Of a stretch of 64,000 nt of DNA, positions 1-9,113 are shown piece after piece. The position numbers were made by a program, and so were the translations under genes. Position 1 is the first letter of the stretch, and the number at the start of each line of letters is the position of its first letter. Source of the stretch: 66-474 sp040255405 (lineage in GTDB: Bacteria > Pseudomonadota > Gammaproteobacteria > Xanthomonadales > Rhodanobacteraceae); contig JBDZUX010000002.1 of NCBI GenBank assembly GCA_040255405.1, positions 140,692-204,691 of the forward strand, read 5' to 3'. The notes beneath the pieces were generated by a model. That model was given only the letters and a program-made list of their open reading frames with translations. It was not told the origin of the DNA and searched no databases.

Positions 1-2
1 CG

Positions 3-872
3 CAACCAGGTTGTCTGGCGCTTGGCCAGTTGCCGGGTCGCGTGGATTGCGCGCACGCGAAATTCGATCGCCGAACAGGCGCCATCGAGATGCGCCCAGG
101 CTTGCCGGTAACCCACGGCGCGGATCGCGGGCAAATCGGGATGCAAATCACCCCGCGCACGCAGGCGTTCGACTTCGCCCACGAAGCCCGCCTCCAGCAT
201 CGCATCGAAACGCACGGCAATGCGTTCGCGCAAGGCCCCGCGATCGGCGGGAATCAAGGCCAGTTTCAGCAGCCGGTACGGCAACCGCCTTGCGCCTGGC
301 GCATGGGCGTGCAAAGCGGTGAGCGTACCGCCGGAAAGTTCGATGGCTTCCAGCGCACGCTGGATGCGCTGGGCGTCGTGCGGGCGGATGCGCGCGGCGG
401 CCTCGGGATCGAGGTGCGCGAGGCGCGCGTGCAACGCCGGCCAGCCATCGCGTTCGGCTTGCGCGCGGAGGCGTTCGCGCAATTCGGGATCGGCCGCTGG
501 CATCGCCGCAAGCCCGCGTTCCAGCGCCCTGAAATACAGGCCGGTGCCCCCGACAAGCAGGGGTACGCGGCCGCGCGCCGAGATCGATTGCATCGCGGCC
601 AAGGCGTCCTCGCGAAACATCGCGGCGGAATACGGCTCGGCCGGATCACGGATGTCGACCAAGGCGTGCGGATGCCTGCGCAACGTGGCGGCGTCGGGCT
701 TGGCCGCGCCGATGTCGAGGCCGCGATACACCAGCGCCGAATCCACGCTGACCAGTTCGACCGGGAAGCGTTCAGCCAACGCGCACGCCAGCGCGGTCTT
801 GCCGGTCGCGGTCGGGCCCATCAGGAAAACCGCGGGCGGGCGCATGGCGGTGGCGTCGGCGTGGCGTGACAT
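3..872 (-). CDS. miaA: tRNA dimethylallyltransferase MiaA (3' end cut by window edge)
   Basis: MiaA transfers a dimethylallyl group to N6 of A37 in tRNAs that read UNN codons, in the cytoplasm. The reading frame from ATG at 872 opens with the P-loop GPTATGKT, continues through SVDSALVYRGLDIGTAKP-like and VGGTGLYFRAL segments, and is still open at the window edge in the conserved RQLAKRQTTWL segment. That accounts for 290 codons; the family is usually 300-320 residues, so only a short C-terminal tail is missing. A second ATG at 843 is possible, but the longer start keeps a normal N-terminus. It is divergent from tdh, and the 86-bp gap holds the tdh leader. Identification is firm; the true end is not visible. 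Confidence 0.93.
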   Translation of the reverse strand, partial: MSRHADATAMRPPAVFLMGPTATGKTALACALAERFPVELVSVDSALVYRGLDIGAAKPDAATLRRHPHALVDIRDPAEPYSAAMFREDALAAMQSISARGRVPLLVGGTGLYFRALERGLAAMPAADPELRERLRAQAERDGWPALHARLAHLDPEAAARIRPHDAQRIQRALEAIELSGGTLTALHAHAPGARRLPYRLLKLALIPADRGALRERIAVRFDAMLEAGFVGEVERLRARGDLHPDLPAIRAVGYRQAWAHLDGACSAIEFRVRAIHATRQLAKRQTTWL

Positions 873-921
873 CCACCGATTGTACGGGCCGTCACCCGGC
901 ACCAGGCTTGCGACGCCGCCT

Positions 922-927
922 TATAAT
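922..927 (+). promoter_or_regulatory. Possible -10 element upstream of tdh
   Basis: A perfect TATAAT lies 31 bases before the tdh start codon in the miaA-tdh divergent gap. No good -35 hexamer stands 16-18 bases upstream, so this is a candidate only. Confidence 0.35.
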
Positions 928-958
928 GGACCGGATTTCATTCCGGAAAGGCAGCCAC

Positions 959-1993
959 ATGCCGAACATGATGAAGGCGCTGGTCAAACGCGATGCCGCG
1001 AAAGGCATCTGGATGGACGAAGTGCCGGTGCCGGAATTCGGCCACAACGACGTGCTGATCGAGGTCGAGAAGACCGCGATCTGCGGCACCGACCTGCACA
1101 TCTACAACTGGGACGAATGGGCGCAGCGCGTGATCAAGCCTGGCCTCGTGATCGGCCACGAGTTCGTGGGCAAGATCGTCGCGACCGGCAGCGAGGTGCG
1201 CGGCTACCGCATCGGCCAGCGCGTTTCGGCCGAAGGCCACATCACCTGCGGCATGTGCCGCAACTGCCGCGCCGGCCGGCCGCACCTGTGCCCGAACACG
1301 ACTGGCATCGGCGTCAACCGCAATGGCGCATTCGCGCAGTACATCGCGATGCCGCAGTCGAACCTGTGGCCGGTGCCGGACCAGATCCCGTCGTCACTGG
1401 CGGCGTTCTTCGACCCCTACGGCAATGCCGCGCACTGCGCGCTGGAATACGACCTGATCGGCGAGGACGTGCTGATCACGGGCGCGGGTCCGATCGGCGT
1501 GATCGCCACCGGCATCGCACGGCACGTGGGTGCGCGCAACGTGGTGGTCACCGACGTCAACGATTACCGCCTGAAACTGGCTGCCGACATGGGGGCGACG
1601 CGCGTGGTCAACGTGAAGAACCAACGCCTGCGCAGCGTGTTGTCCGAATTGCAGATGGAAGGCTTCGACGTCGGCCTCGAAATGAGCGGCAACCCGCAGG
1701 CCTTCAACGACATGCTCGATTGCATGTATCACGGCGGCAAGGTCGCGCTGCTGGGCATCCTGCCGAACGGCTCCGGCATCGATTGGGACAAGGTGATCTT
1801 CAAGGGCCTCACCCTGCACGGCATCTACGGCCGGCGCATGTACGAGACCTGGTACAAGATGACCCAGATGCTCCTGACCGGTTTTCCGCTGCAGAAGGTG
1901 TTGACCCACCAGCTCGCGATCGACGACTTCCAGCAGGGCTTCGACCTGATGGCGTCGGGCGAATGCGGCAAGGTGGTGTGCAGCTGGAACTAG
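959..1993 (+). CDS. tdh: L-threonine 3-dehydrogenase
   Basis: This enzyme oxidises L-threonine with NAD+ to 2-amino-3-ketobutyrate, the first step of threonine breakdown to glycine and acetyl-CoA. It has 344 residues; the E. coli enzyme has 341. It is a zinc-dependent medium-chain dehydrogenase: catalytic zinc ligands at Cys42 (CGTDLH) and His67-Glu68 (GHE), four structural-zinc cysteines at 97, 100, 103 and 111, and a Rossmann glycine motif GAGPIG near residue 175. ATG 959 is chosen because GGAAAG stands about 8 bases upstream and it gives the standard MxxMKAL N-terminus. The partner kbl follows 237 bp downstream, so tight coupling is not obvious. Family assignment is secure. Confidence 0.96.
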   Translation: MPNMMKALVKRDAAKGIWMDEVPVPEFGHNDVLIEVEKTAICGTDLHIYNWDEWAQRVIKPGLVIGHEFVGKIVATGSEVRGYRIGQRVSAEGHITCGMCRNCRAGRPHLCPNTTGIGVNRNGAFAQYIAMPQSNLWPVPDQIPSSLAAFFDPYGNAAHCALEYDLIGEDVLITGAGPIGVIATGIARHVGARNVVVTDVNDYRLKLAADMGATRVVNVKNQRLRSVLSELQMEGFDVGLEMSGNPQAFNDMLDCMYHGGKVALLGILPNGSGIDWDKVIFKGLTLHGIYGRRMYETWYKMTQMLLTGFPLQKVLTHQLAIDDFQQGFDLMASGECGKVVCSWN

Positions 1994-2176
1994 CAAGATT
2001 TGCGATTCGGGCAACATGCAGTCGACGCCATTCCGGACGTGGCGCAGCCGCGATCCGACTGCGCAGGCAGAATGCCGGGGCGAACATCGGCGCAACCGAT
2101 GGCCCGGAGGGCGAGCTGCAGGGATGTAGCGAGTCAATCCATTTCGACTTGCCCGATGGGCGGAAATGCAGGATGG

Positions 2177-2196
2177 ATCCCGGCTTTCGCCGGGAT
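2177..2196. repeat. Short palindromic (REP-like) hairpin between tdh and kbl
   Basis: An 8-bp perfect stem (ATCCCGGC / GCCGGGAT) with a TTTC loop sits 34 bases before the kbl start. The wider sequence GGATCCCGGCTTTCGCCGGGATGACG resembles a class of extragenic repeat common in Xanthomonadales. With no T-tract it is a weak terminator at best. Confidence 0.6.
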
Positions 2197-2230
2197 GACG
2201 AATACCAACACTTGTCACTCTGGACTGGCC

Positions 2231-3430
2231 ATGACCTACGCCGCGCAAGCACGCCTCCACGCAGAGCTCGAATCCATCCGCGATTCGGGGCTGTACAAGG
2301 ACGAACGCATCATCACCTCGCCGCAATCGGCCGAGATCACGCTGGCCGACGGTCGCAAGGTGCTGAACTTCTGCGCCAACAATTACCTTGGCCTCGCCGA
2401 CCATCCGCGCCTGATCGAAGCCGCGAAGAAGGCGCTCGACAGCCACGGATTCGGCATGGCCAGCGTGCGTTTCATCTGCGGCACCCAGGATCTGCACAAG
2501 CAACTGGAACACGACATCGCGAAGTTCTTCGGTACCGACGACGCGATCATGTACGCCGCGTGCTTCGACGCCAATGGCGGCTTGTTCGAGCCGTTGCTGG
2601 GCGAGAACGACGCGATCATTTCCGACGCGCTGAACCACGCCTCGATCATCGACGGCATCCGCCTGTGCAAGGCCAGGCGCTATCGCTATGCCAACGGCGA
2701 CGTGGCCGACCTCGAAAAGCAATTGCAGGCCGCCGACGCCGCGGGTGCGCGCACCAAACTGATTTCGTCGGACGGCGTGTTTTCGATGGACGGCGTGGTC
2801 GCGCCGCTGGACAGGATCACCGCGCTTGCGAAGAAGTACAGCGCGCTGGTGCATATCGACGAATGCCACGCAACCGGTTTCCTCGGCAGGACCGGGCGGG
2901 GCTCGGCCGAAGTGCACGGCGTGATGGACAAGATCGATATCTTCACCGGCACGCTGGGCAAGGCGCTGGGCGGCGCGGTGGGTGGCTTCACCACCGGCCG
3001 CAAGGAGATCATCGACATGCTGCGGCAGCGTTCGCGGCCGTACCTGTTCTCCAACTCGTTGCCCCCGGCGCTGGTCGCCGCGTCCATCGAAGTGTTGAAG
3101 ATGCTCGACGAGGCTGGTGAATTGCGCGAAAAGCTCGCGGATAACACCAGATATTTTCGCGAGGCGATGACGAAGGCAGGCTTTGAAATCAAACCGGGCA
3201 ACCATCCGATCGTGCCGGTGATGACCCACGATGCGAAGCTCGCGCAGGCGATGGCGGCGGGCCTGCTGGAAGAGGGGATCTACGCGATCGGGTTTTTCTA
3301 TCCGGTGGTCGCCGAAGGCAAGGCGCGCATCCGCACCCAGATGTGCGCCGCGCACACGCGCGAACACCTGGATCGCGCGATTGCGGCGTTCACCAAGGTC
3401 GGGCGCAATGTGGGACTGTTGAAAGCGTAG
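2231..3430 (+). CDS. kbl: Glycine C-acetyltransferase (2-amino-3-ketobutyrate CoA ligase)
   Basis: Kbl cleaves 2-amino-3-ketobutyrate with CoA to glycine and acetyl-CoA, the second step after Tdh. The protein has 399 residues against 398 in E. coli and is collinear with the family. It is a PLP enzyme of the alpha-oxoamine synthase group: the lysine expected to bind PLP is Lys244 in TGTLGKALGG, the HIDECHATG segment is near residue 208, and NFCANNYLGL is near the start. The frame extends upstream, but ATG 2231 (MTYAAQARLH) matches the expected N-terminus. A palindromic repeat lies immediately upstream, so kbl may need its own promoter or read-through from tdh. Confidence 0.96.
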   Translation: MTYAAQARLHAELESIRDSGLYKDERIITSPQSAEITLADGRKVLNFCANNYLGLADHPRLIEAAKKALDSHGFGMASVRFICGTQDLHKQLEHDIAKFFGTDDAIMYAACFDANGGLFEPLLGENDAIISDALNHASIIDGIRLCKARRYRYANGDVADLEKQLQAADAAGARTKLISSDGVFSMDGVVAPLDRITALAKKYSALVHIDECHATGFLGRTGRGSAEVHGVMDKIDIFTGTLGKALGGAVGGFTTGRKEIIDMLRQRSRPYLFSNSLPPALVAASIEVLKMLDEAGELREKLADNTRYFREAMTKAGFEIKPGNHPIVPVMTHDAKLAQAMAAGLLEEGIYAIGFFYPVVAEGKARIRTQMCAAHTREHLDRAIAAFTKVGRNVGLLKA

Positions 3431-3441
3431 ACAACTCGTTT

Positions 3442-3488
3442 CGTCATTCCGGGGCTGCCTGCTCATTGGCAGGCAGAACCCGGCATCG
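3442..3488. repeat. Second REP-like repeat, downstream of kbl
   Basis: The stretch begins CGTCATTCCGGGG and ends GAACCCGGCATC. It encloses a perfect 8-bp hairpin, CTGCCTGC / GCAGGCAG at 3455-3462 and 3469-3476. It looks like the same CGTCATTCC...CCCGGCATC repeat class as the element before kbl. Confidence 0.5.
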
Positions 3489-3511
3489 GTGACGCGCGCC
3501 GATCGAAGCGA

Positions 3512-3594
3512 CGCAGGTTGGGCTGAACAAGGTGAAGCCCAACCGCATTTCCGGACGCGACGTTGGGCTTCGCATTCGCTCAGCCCAACCTGCG
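3512..3594. repeat. Long inverted repeat between convergent kbl and the hexosaminidase gene
   Basis: A perfect 15-bp outer inverted repeat, CGCAGGTTGGGCTGA at 3512-3526 and its complement at 3580-3594, encloses a second near-perfect pair (GTGAAGCCCAAC / GTTGGGCTTCGC). The whole element folds as one long cruciform between two convergent genes. It could end both transcripts, but there is no T-run, so a dispersed repeat is equally possible. Confidence 0.7.
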
Positions 3595-3596
3595 CT

Positions 3597-5924
3597 CTAC
3601 CTCATCCTTTGCAGTTCGATTTTTCCAACCGCCCACATGCCGTCGCGCGGGTCACCGGTCGCGAACACGCACAGCGCATGACTCCCGGTGAGCGCCGGGA
3701 TGGCCGCGGTCAATGTCGTCTGCAACTTCGTTTGCGCGGCTTTCGCCAGCGGCAAGGTCGCGAGCAGAGGACCGTTACACGAATCCCGGTGTACCTCCAA
3801 TTCACCAGCTGGCGTTTGCTTCGGCCGGGTGACGACGATCGAGTCGTCCTTCCACAGCGCGAAATTCCATGGCAGGTTGCCGACTGTCAAGGCGACGCGC
3901 CGTACGCCATCCAGGGGCGCGTTTTTCCATTGCCAGCACATGTTGGCGATGTCGACCCGATAGACCGGCCGCGGCCCGGCGAGCGGACGATCGTCTTCCA
4001 GTCGCAACACGATCGACGGCTTGCCGCACGGTTCGAGCCGGTCGCTGTTGCGGGTCAGCAATGCCGCGGCATCCACGATCTGCGTGCGTGGCGCGGCCAA
4101 CTCGAAGCCGTCCGATGCGAAGTTCGCTGCCCGCACGGTGGTGGTGGAATTTGACGGGAACGAGAGCGTCTTCGAATAAGCGGTCGATGCGACGTTCGGC
4201 ACGCTGCCATCGGTGGTGTAGCGGATCGTGCCGAAATCCGCCTGGTTCGACAGCGCGACTTCGATCGTGTTGCCCGCCGCCTTGGACAACGCGAACGCCG
4301 GCGCGAAGGCACTGTCGGCATACGCGATGCCCAGCGTCCGGTAACGCGCGAGCTCCGCGGGCATGCGCTGCAGGAACCCATCCCAATCGTGCGACGATGC
4401 GGGCGACCACACGATTTCCGCAAGCGCGGCGATCCGGGGGAACACCGCGTGCTGCACGCGCGCGAAGGTCGGCATGTATTCCGCCCAAAGGTTGGCCTGC
4501 ACGCCCAGGATGTGTTGGGCCTCGGCCGCCGTCGTGCCATCCGGCACCGGGTCGTAGTCGTACACGTCCTCCAGCGATTCCACGCCGGGCCGGCCCGGCG
4601 GCTCGTCGTGCAGGTTCGATTGATAGTGGTCGAGGTACAGCGTGGGCGAGGACGACATCACCACGTCGTGGCCTTGTTGCAGCGCCTGCACCGCACCCGA
4701 GGGCGCATTCCACGACATCACCACCGCCGACACGGGCACCTTGCCGTGCAGGATCTCGTCCCAGCCCACCGCGGTGCGCCCGTGCTTCTGGAGATAGCTC
4801 GCCACCTGCATCGTGAACCAGCCCTGCAACTGCTCCATGTTCGAGAGTCCGAGCTTTTGCATGTGCGCGCGCACCTCGGGTGACGCTTCCCACCGGTCCT
4901 TGGCCGCCTCGTCGCCGCCGATGTGGATGTACTTCGAAGGAAACAGCGCCATCACGTGATCCATCACGTCCTCGACGAACTTCACGCTGCGCGCGTCGGG
5001 CTTCAGCAGCCAGGTGTTGATGCCCCAGTCGGTGGAAACCTCCGGCCGCTTGCCGGTGACGCCGAGCCACGGGTAGGACGCGATCGCGGCCTGCGAATGG
5101 CCGGGAATGTCGATTTCCGGCACCACCTCGATGAAGCGTTCGGCTGCGTAGTGCACGATGTCGCGCACCTCGGCGTCGGTATAGAAGCCGCAATACGGCT
5201 GGTCCGGTCCGTCCGTCAGCGCTGCATCGGGTCCCACCGCCTTGCGGCAGGCGCCGATCCTGGTGAGTTCGGGGTATCCCGGGATCTCGAGGCGCCAGCC
5301 CTGGTCGTCCGTGAGGTGCCAGTGCAGCACGTTCAATTTGTGGAGTGACATCCAGTCGAGCAGCTTCTTGATGTCGGACACGCCCTGGAAGTGCCGCGCG
5401 GAATCCAGCATCAACCCGCGCCAGGCGAAGCGCGGATGATCCTCGATGGTGCCATTCGCGACGCGTGCCGGCGCGTTTCGCGTCGCGTCGGGCGTCAGCA
5501 ATTGCCAAACGGTCACGCCGCCATAAAACAGCCCGCGCGCGGTGCGTGCCGTCACCTCGATCCGCCCGTCGCCGATCGCGATGCGATAGGCCGCATCGCT
5601 CGCGACGCCCGCATGCGGATCGAGCCGGAATACGATCGCCGCCCGTGATGGCTTGTCCGTTTGCGTCTGCACGCGCAGGCGCAGACCGCGGGTGTCGGCC
5701 ACCCGTTCGGCAAAGCGCTGCGCGACGGCGAGGGCCCGTGGATCACCCGCGGTTTGCACCAGCACGTGATCGCCGTCGGCGATCGTGACGGAGCCTTGTC
5801 CCGCTGGGTGCATTTCAGCCGGTTGCGGCAGCAGCGACCACGGACGCGCAGGGCTCGCCGCCAACGCGGCATTGGCGACGGCCGAAACCGCGACGGCCAT
5901 GATCAGCAAACCAATCGTGCGCAT
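3597..5924 (-). CDS. Beta-N-acetylhexosaminidase, GH20, exported
   Basis: A 775-residue exported GH20 enzyme expected to release terminal N-acetylglucosamine from chitin or peptidoglycan oligosaccharides. Domain order: a signal peptide (residues 1-23, cut near LAASPA), an N-terminal GH20b-type domain (about 28-165), a TIM-barrel catalytic domain (about 166-515) with VLHWHLTDDQGWRLEI near 199 and the catalytic Asp338-Glu339 pair in HIGGDEA, then a chitobiase-like C-terminal region. ATG 5924 is chosen because it starts the signal peptide and has GGGAG upstream; the in-frame start at 6002 would bury the signal. It follows the GlcNAc-cluster receptor but is separated from it by a terminator. Confidence 0.93.
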   Translation of the reverse strand: MRTIGLLIMAVAVSAVANAALAASPARPWSLLPQPAEMHPAGQGSVTIADGDHVLVQTAGDPRALAVAQRFAERVADTRGLRLRVQTQTDKPSRAAIVFRLDPHAGVASDAAYRIAIGDGRIEVTARTARGLFYGGVTVWQLLTPDATRNAPARVANGTIEDHPRFAWRGLMLDSARHFQGVSDIKKLLDWMSLHKLNVLHWHLTDDQGWRLEIPGYPELTRIGACRKAVGPDAALTDGPDQPYCGFYTDAEVRDIVHYAAERFIEVVPEIDIPGHSQAAIASYPWLGVTGKRPEVSTDWGINTWLLKPDARSVKFVEDVMDHVMALFPSKYIHIGGDEAAKDRWEASPEVRAHMQKLGLSNMEQLQGWFTMQVASYLQKHGRTAVGWDEILHGKVPVSAVVMSWNAPSGAVQALQQGHDVVMSSSPTLYLDHYQSNLHDEPPGRPGVESLEDVYDYDPVPDGTTAAEAQHILGVQANLWAEYMPTFARVQHAVFPRIAALAEIVWSPASSHDWDGFLQRMPAELARYRTLGIAYADSAFAPAFALSKAAGNTIEVALSNQADFGTIRYTTDGSVPNVASTAYSKTLSFPSNSTTTVRAANFASDGFELAAPRTQIVDAAALLTRNSDRLEPCGKPSIVLRLEDDRPLAGPRPVYRVDIANMCWQWKNAPLDGVRRVALTVGNLPWNFALWKDDSIVVTRPKQTPAGELEVHRDSCNGPLLATLPLAKAAQTKLQTTLTAAIPALTGSHALCVFATGDPRDGMWAVGKIELQRMR

Positions 5925-6016
5925 GCATGTGCTCCCTGACCGCGCCACCAGGACCGGCCAGTCATCGGACAGACCGACCACGGCTGCCATGATGACCGGC
6001 ACTCTGGTCGATGTTC

Positions 6017-6050
6017 AAAAAAATGCGGGCCGGGATGCCAACCGGCCCGC
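6017..6050 (-). terminator. Rho-independent terminator of the nag-cluster receptor gene
   Basis: On the minus strand a perfect 9-bp GC stem (GCGGGCCGG / CCGGCCCGC, with an 8-base loop) is followed by a run of seven T (6017-6023). It lies 51 bp past the receptor stop codon and before the hexosaminidase start. Confidence 0.85.
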
Positions 6051-6100
6051 AACGCTGGAGACTCGACTCTCCTTCACCTTGCAACGACGTGCGGACGGAC

Positions 6101-9049
6101 TCAGAGCTTGTAGTTCACGCTGAAGTAGTACTGGCGGCCGTTCACGTAGAAGGCTTCCGGCGCCGTGCTGAAGCCCAGGCCCGCCTGCGCGCCGTTGATG
6201 AAATAGCGCAGTTTCGGGTCGTTGAGGTTCATGGCATCGAAGGTGAAACTCAGGTGTTCGTTGAGCTTGTAGCCCGCCGAGAAAGACAGGTAACCCTGTC
6301 CCGATTGCCAGTACGGCAGCAGCGGCATCCCGGCCCCCGAGTTGGTCATCACACCGTTGTAGAACTTGGAACGATAGGTGTAATTGACGCGGGCGTTCCA
6401 GTGGGCGTCTTCGAAGAACACCGAGCCATTGGCGGTGTTTTTGGAAGTCCCGAACAGCGGGCGGTCGCCGGCGGCGACGTTGTTGGCCAACGTGCCGTCC
6501 ACGTTGTACATGTAGGTGCCGCCCGACGAATGGCCCGTCGCATAGGTGTAGTTGAACGACACGCCGAAGTGGTCACCGATCGGCTGGATGTAGTTCAGCG
6601 TCACCCCCTTGAGGGTGCCGTTGACGTTGACCGGGATGCTGACCAGGTACCGGCTGTAGATCGGCGTATGCGAAGGATTGTTGCCGGCACCGTTGTTGGT
6701 CAGGTAGTTGTTGAGGTAGGTACGGGTGACCGCTCCGTAGTCGTAGTAGTTGTTGAGATCCATCGCGTACACACTGCCCGACAACAGGCCGCGCTCGGCG
6801 AAGTACCACTCCAGCGACGCGCTGAAGTTGGTGGACAGGATTGGCTTGAGGCGCGGATTGGATCCGCTGCCGCCACCGATGTCGGTGGCTACCGTTGGAT
6901 CACTGAGATTCAGGAAGCCCGCCAGCTGGGTGTAATCCTGGCGGGTCAGGGTTTGCGAGGCGGACCAGCGTGTCAGCAGGCTGCCGTCGGAATCGAGGTC
7001 GAACTTCACGTTGAAGCTCGGCAGCACCTTGTTGTAGGTGTGCTTGTAGTAATTCCAGTACCAGCCGGCCGGATAGAACGCGGAAGCCGGCGAACCCAGC
7101 GCATAGCTCGATTCCTGGATGCCGGGACTGGTGTAGCCGATGTTCTCGTCGGTGGAGATGTAGCGCAGGCCCGCATTCGCGCTCCAGTGTTCACCGGTGA
7201 AGTTGGCCTGGATGTAGGCCGCCCCGTTCTTCTCCGTCATGCTGTAGATGCCGTTCGGGTAGAAGCGCGAGGTGCCCGGGTCGTTCGTCACCGCACGGTT
7301 GGCGTACAGCGCATTCAGTTGCGCGAGCTGACCTGCCGTCCAGAACCAGATGTTGGCGGGCATCTGGCCCACGCCGAGATCGCTGGCGAAGCTGCCGGGA
7401 TAATTGCCGCCGGCCGGCGGATAGATCGTGGAGCCCTGGCCGAAGTGCACCGCCGACGCCCAGTTGGGTCCCTGCGCGATGTCCGTCGGGCTGTCGTGGT
7501 CGTGCTTGGCGTAACGCACGCCGAACTCGAGCGAGGACAGCGCACCGGCATCGTCGAAATCGTAGGTGCCGTTGGCCTGGAACCAGCGTTCCTTGTCCAC
7601 CACGTGGATGTCCTGCTCGCCGAAGATCCAGTCCAGGCCCATGGTCGCCGGATCGAAGCGGGTGTTGTCGCCACTCATGCTCCAGTCGAGCGGCGTGCCG
7701 AGGCCGTTCATCGCGTAGCTGGCGGTCGAACCGAACCCGGTGTCCATTTCCATCACGTCCTGGGTCGGCGTGTTGCCGGTGCCCTTGGTGGTGCCGACCT
7801 GGAACTTGAAGCCGAGGTTGTCGGTGGCCTGCCAGTCGGCATCCAGCGTGGCGAACTGGCTGGATTCGCTCTCGCCGGGGCGGGAAATCATGTCGTAGAT
7901 GCCTTGCGAAATCGTCGGGTCGCCCGGCAGGTTCGCGCTGGTGAGGATGTTGCCCACGATGGTGCCGGTCACGGCCTGCTTGGGAAGCTGGTCGCGCGTG
8001 CGCAGCATGTAATTGCGGTTGTAGTCGGTCGCGTCGAGGTGCGAATAGAACGCGTCGAGGTTGAAGGTCAGGTTGTCGGTCGCGCGCCATTCCAGGTCGA
8101 TCGATCCGCCCTTGCGCTTGCGGGTCTGCGTGAACAGCGCCGCACCCGGGAGGTTCGGGTAGAACACGCCCGTGCTGGCGCTGCCCGGCGTGGCCGGGCC
8201 GAGGCCGAGGGACCCGGCGGCAACCGAACCGGTGGGAATGTACGAATAGCCAAGGATCTCCTGGCCTTCGCGCTGCAGCGCGCGCTTCTCGTAAAACGCC
8301 TGCACCATCACGCCGAAGGTGCTGGAGTCGTTCTTCCAGTTGATCAGCCCGCTGAACTGCGGCTCGGTCTTGCCGGGCAGATCCGCATACACACCACCCA
8401 CGCTCGCCTCAAGTGAGAACGGCTTGCTGAAATCCAGCGGCTTGCGGGTGATGATGTCGATGGTGCCCGCGGCGCCCCCTTCCAGCAGCTTGGCTTCCGG
8501 GGTCATGTGCACCACGACCTGGTTGACCACTTCCGCAGGCAGCATCGCGAAACTGACACTGCGGGTGCCGCCGCCGCCCAAGACGAACCAGTCACCGGAT
8601 CCGATGGAGTGGCCGTTGACGGTGGTCAGGGTCAGCGAAGGCGCACTGCCGCGGATGCTGGCGCGATCGGCCTCGTCGAAGCCCCCTTCGGCGCCGGCGG
8701 CGTCGGCGATGTTCACCCCCGGCAGCTGGGCGATGGTGTCGGCGACGTTCTTGGCCGGCAGCTTGCCGATGTCGATGGCCGACACCACTTCGACCTGCGA
8801 ATTGGCCGCCTTCTTGGTCTCGAGCGACAAGGCTTGCGCAGCACGCACACCGACCACCTGGATCGTCCCGAGTTGTTGCGGGGTTTCGGTGCCAGGTTGC
8901 GTGTTGTTCTGGTCCGATGACGCCTGGGTCTGCCGCTGGTCGCCGGACGTGGTCTGGTTTTGCGGCGCCGTATCCTGCGCGTGTGCAGCGGCCGCGAACA
9001 TGAGCGCCGTGGCGATGCTCGCTGAAAGCATGCTCTTGCGAAATTTCAT
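6101..9049 (-). CDS. TonB-dependent outer-membrane receptor of the GlcNAc cluster
   Basis: A 982-residue TonB-dependent receptor, long like the Xanthomonas/Caulobacter carbohydrate receptors. It has a signal peptide (MKFRKSMLSASIATALMF, cut near AHAQ at residue 25), a Q/T-rich segment, then a plug domain with VADTIAQLPGVNI and a SIRGSAPS-type stretch, and a long 22-strand barrel. Start 9049 is preceded by GAGAGGG. It lies 64 bp downstream of the sugar kinase on the same strand, probably in one transcript ending at the terminator near 6030. From its place beside a hexosaminidase and nag genes, the cargo is inferred to be N-acetylglucosamine or chito-oligosaccharides; no residue in the sequence proves this. 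Confidence 0.9.
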   Translation of the reverse strand: MKFRKSMLSASIATALMFAAAAHAQDTAPQNQTTSGDQRQTQASSDQNNTQPGTETPQQLGTIQVVGVRAAQALSLETKKAANSQVEVVSAIDIGKLPAKNVADTIAQLPGVNIADAAGAEGGFDEADRASIRGSAPSLTLTTVNGHSIGSGDWFVLGGGGTRSVSFAMLPAEVVNQVVVHMTPEAKLLEGGAAGTIDIITRKPLDFSKPFSLEASVGGVYADLPGKTEPQFSGLINWKNDSSTFGVMVQAFYEKRALQREGQEILGYSYIPTGSVAAGSLGLGPATPGSASTGVFYPNLPGAALFTQTRKRKGGSIDLEWRATDNLTFNLDAFYSHLDATDYNRNYMLRTRDQLPKQAVTGTIVGNILTSANLPGDPTISQGIYDMISRPGESESSQFATLDADWQATDNLGFKFQVGTTKGTGNTPTQDVMEMDTGFGSTASYAMNGLGTPLDWSMSGDNTRFDPATMGLDWIFGEQDIHVVDKERWFQANGTYDFDDAGALSSLEFGVRYAKHDHDSPTDIAQGPNWASAVHFGQGSTIYPPAGGNYPGSFASDLGVGQMPANIWFWTAGQLAQLNALYANRAVTNDPGTSRFYPNGIYSMTEKNGAAYIQANFTGEHWSANAGLRYISTDENIGYTSPGIQESSYALGSPASAFYPAGWYWNYYKHTYNKVLPSFNVKFDLDSDGSLLTRWSASQTLTRQDYTQLAGFLNLSDPTVATDIGGGSGSNPRLKPILSTNFSASLEWYFAERGLLSGSVYAMDLNNYYDYGAVTRTYLNNYLTNNGAGNNPSHTPIYSRYLVSIPVNVNGTLKGVTLNYIQPIGDHFGVSFNYTYATGHSSGGTYMYNVDGTLANNVAAGDRPLFGTSKNTANGSVFFEDAHWNARVNYTYRSKFYNGVMTNSGAGMPLLPYWQSGQGYLSFSAGYKLNEHLSFTFDAMNLNDPKLRYFINGAQAGLGFSTAPEAFYVNGRQYYFSVNYKL

Positions 9050-9113
9050 GACGTACCCTCTCTCGCTCAAGAAATGATGGGTGCTCCGCGGCACCCGCTG
9101 TGGTCGATCGTTG

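Noticed and set aside
220..3120. Very long open frames opposite or across real genes (for example 966 residues here)
   Set aside because: They are Arg/Ala-rich shadow frames of GC-rich DNA overlapping miaA, tdh and kbl, with no domain and no ribosome site.
1394..3466. 690-residue minus-strand frame antisense to tdh and kbl
   Set aside because: His/Val/Gln-rich antisense translation of the two genes; no known motif.
6011..8416. 801-residue plus-strand frame antisense to the receptor gene
   Set aside because: Its composition mirrors the receptor in reverse; no start signal or family.
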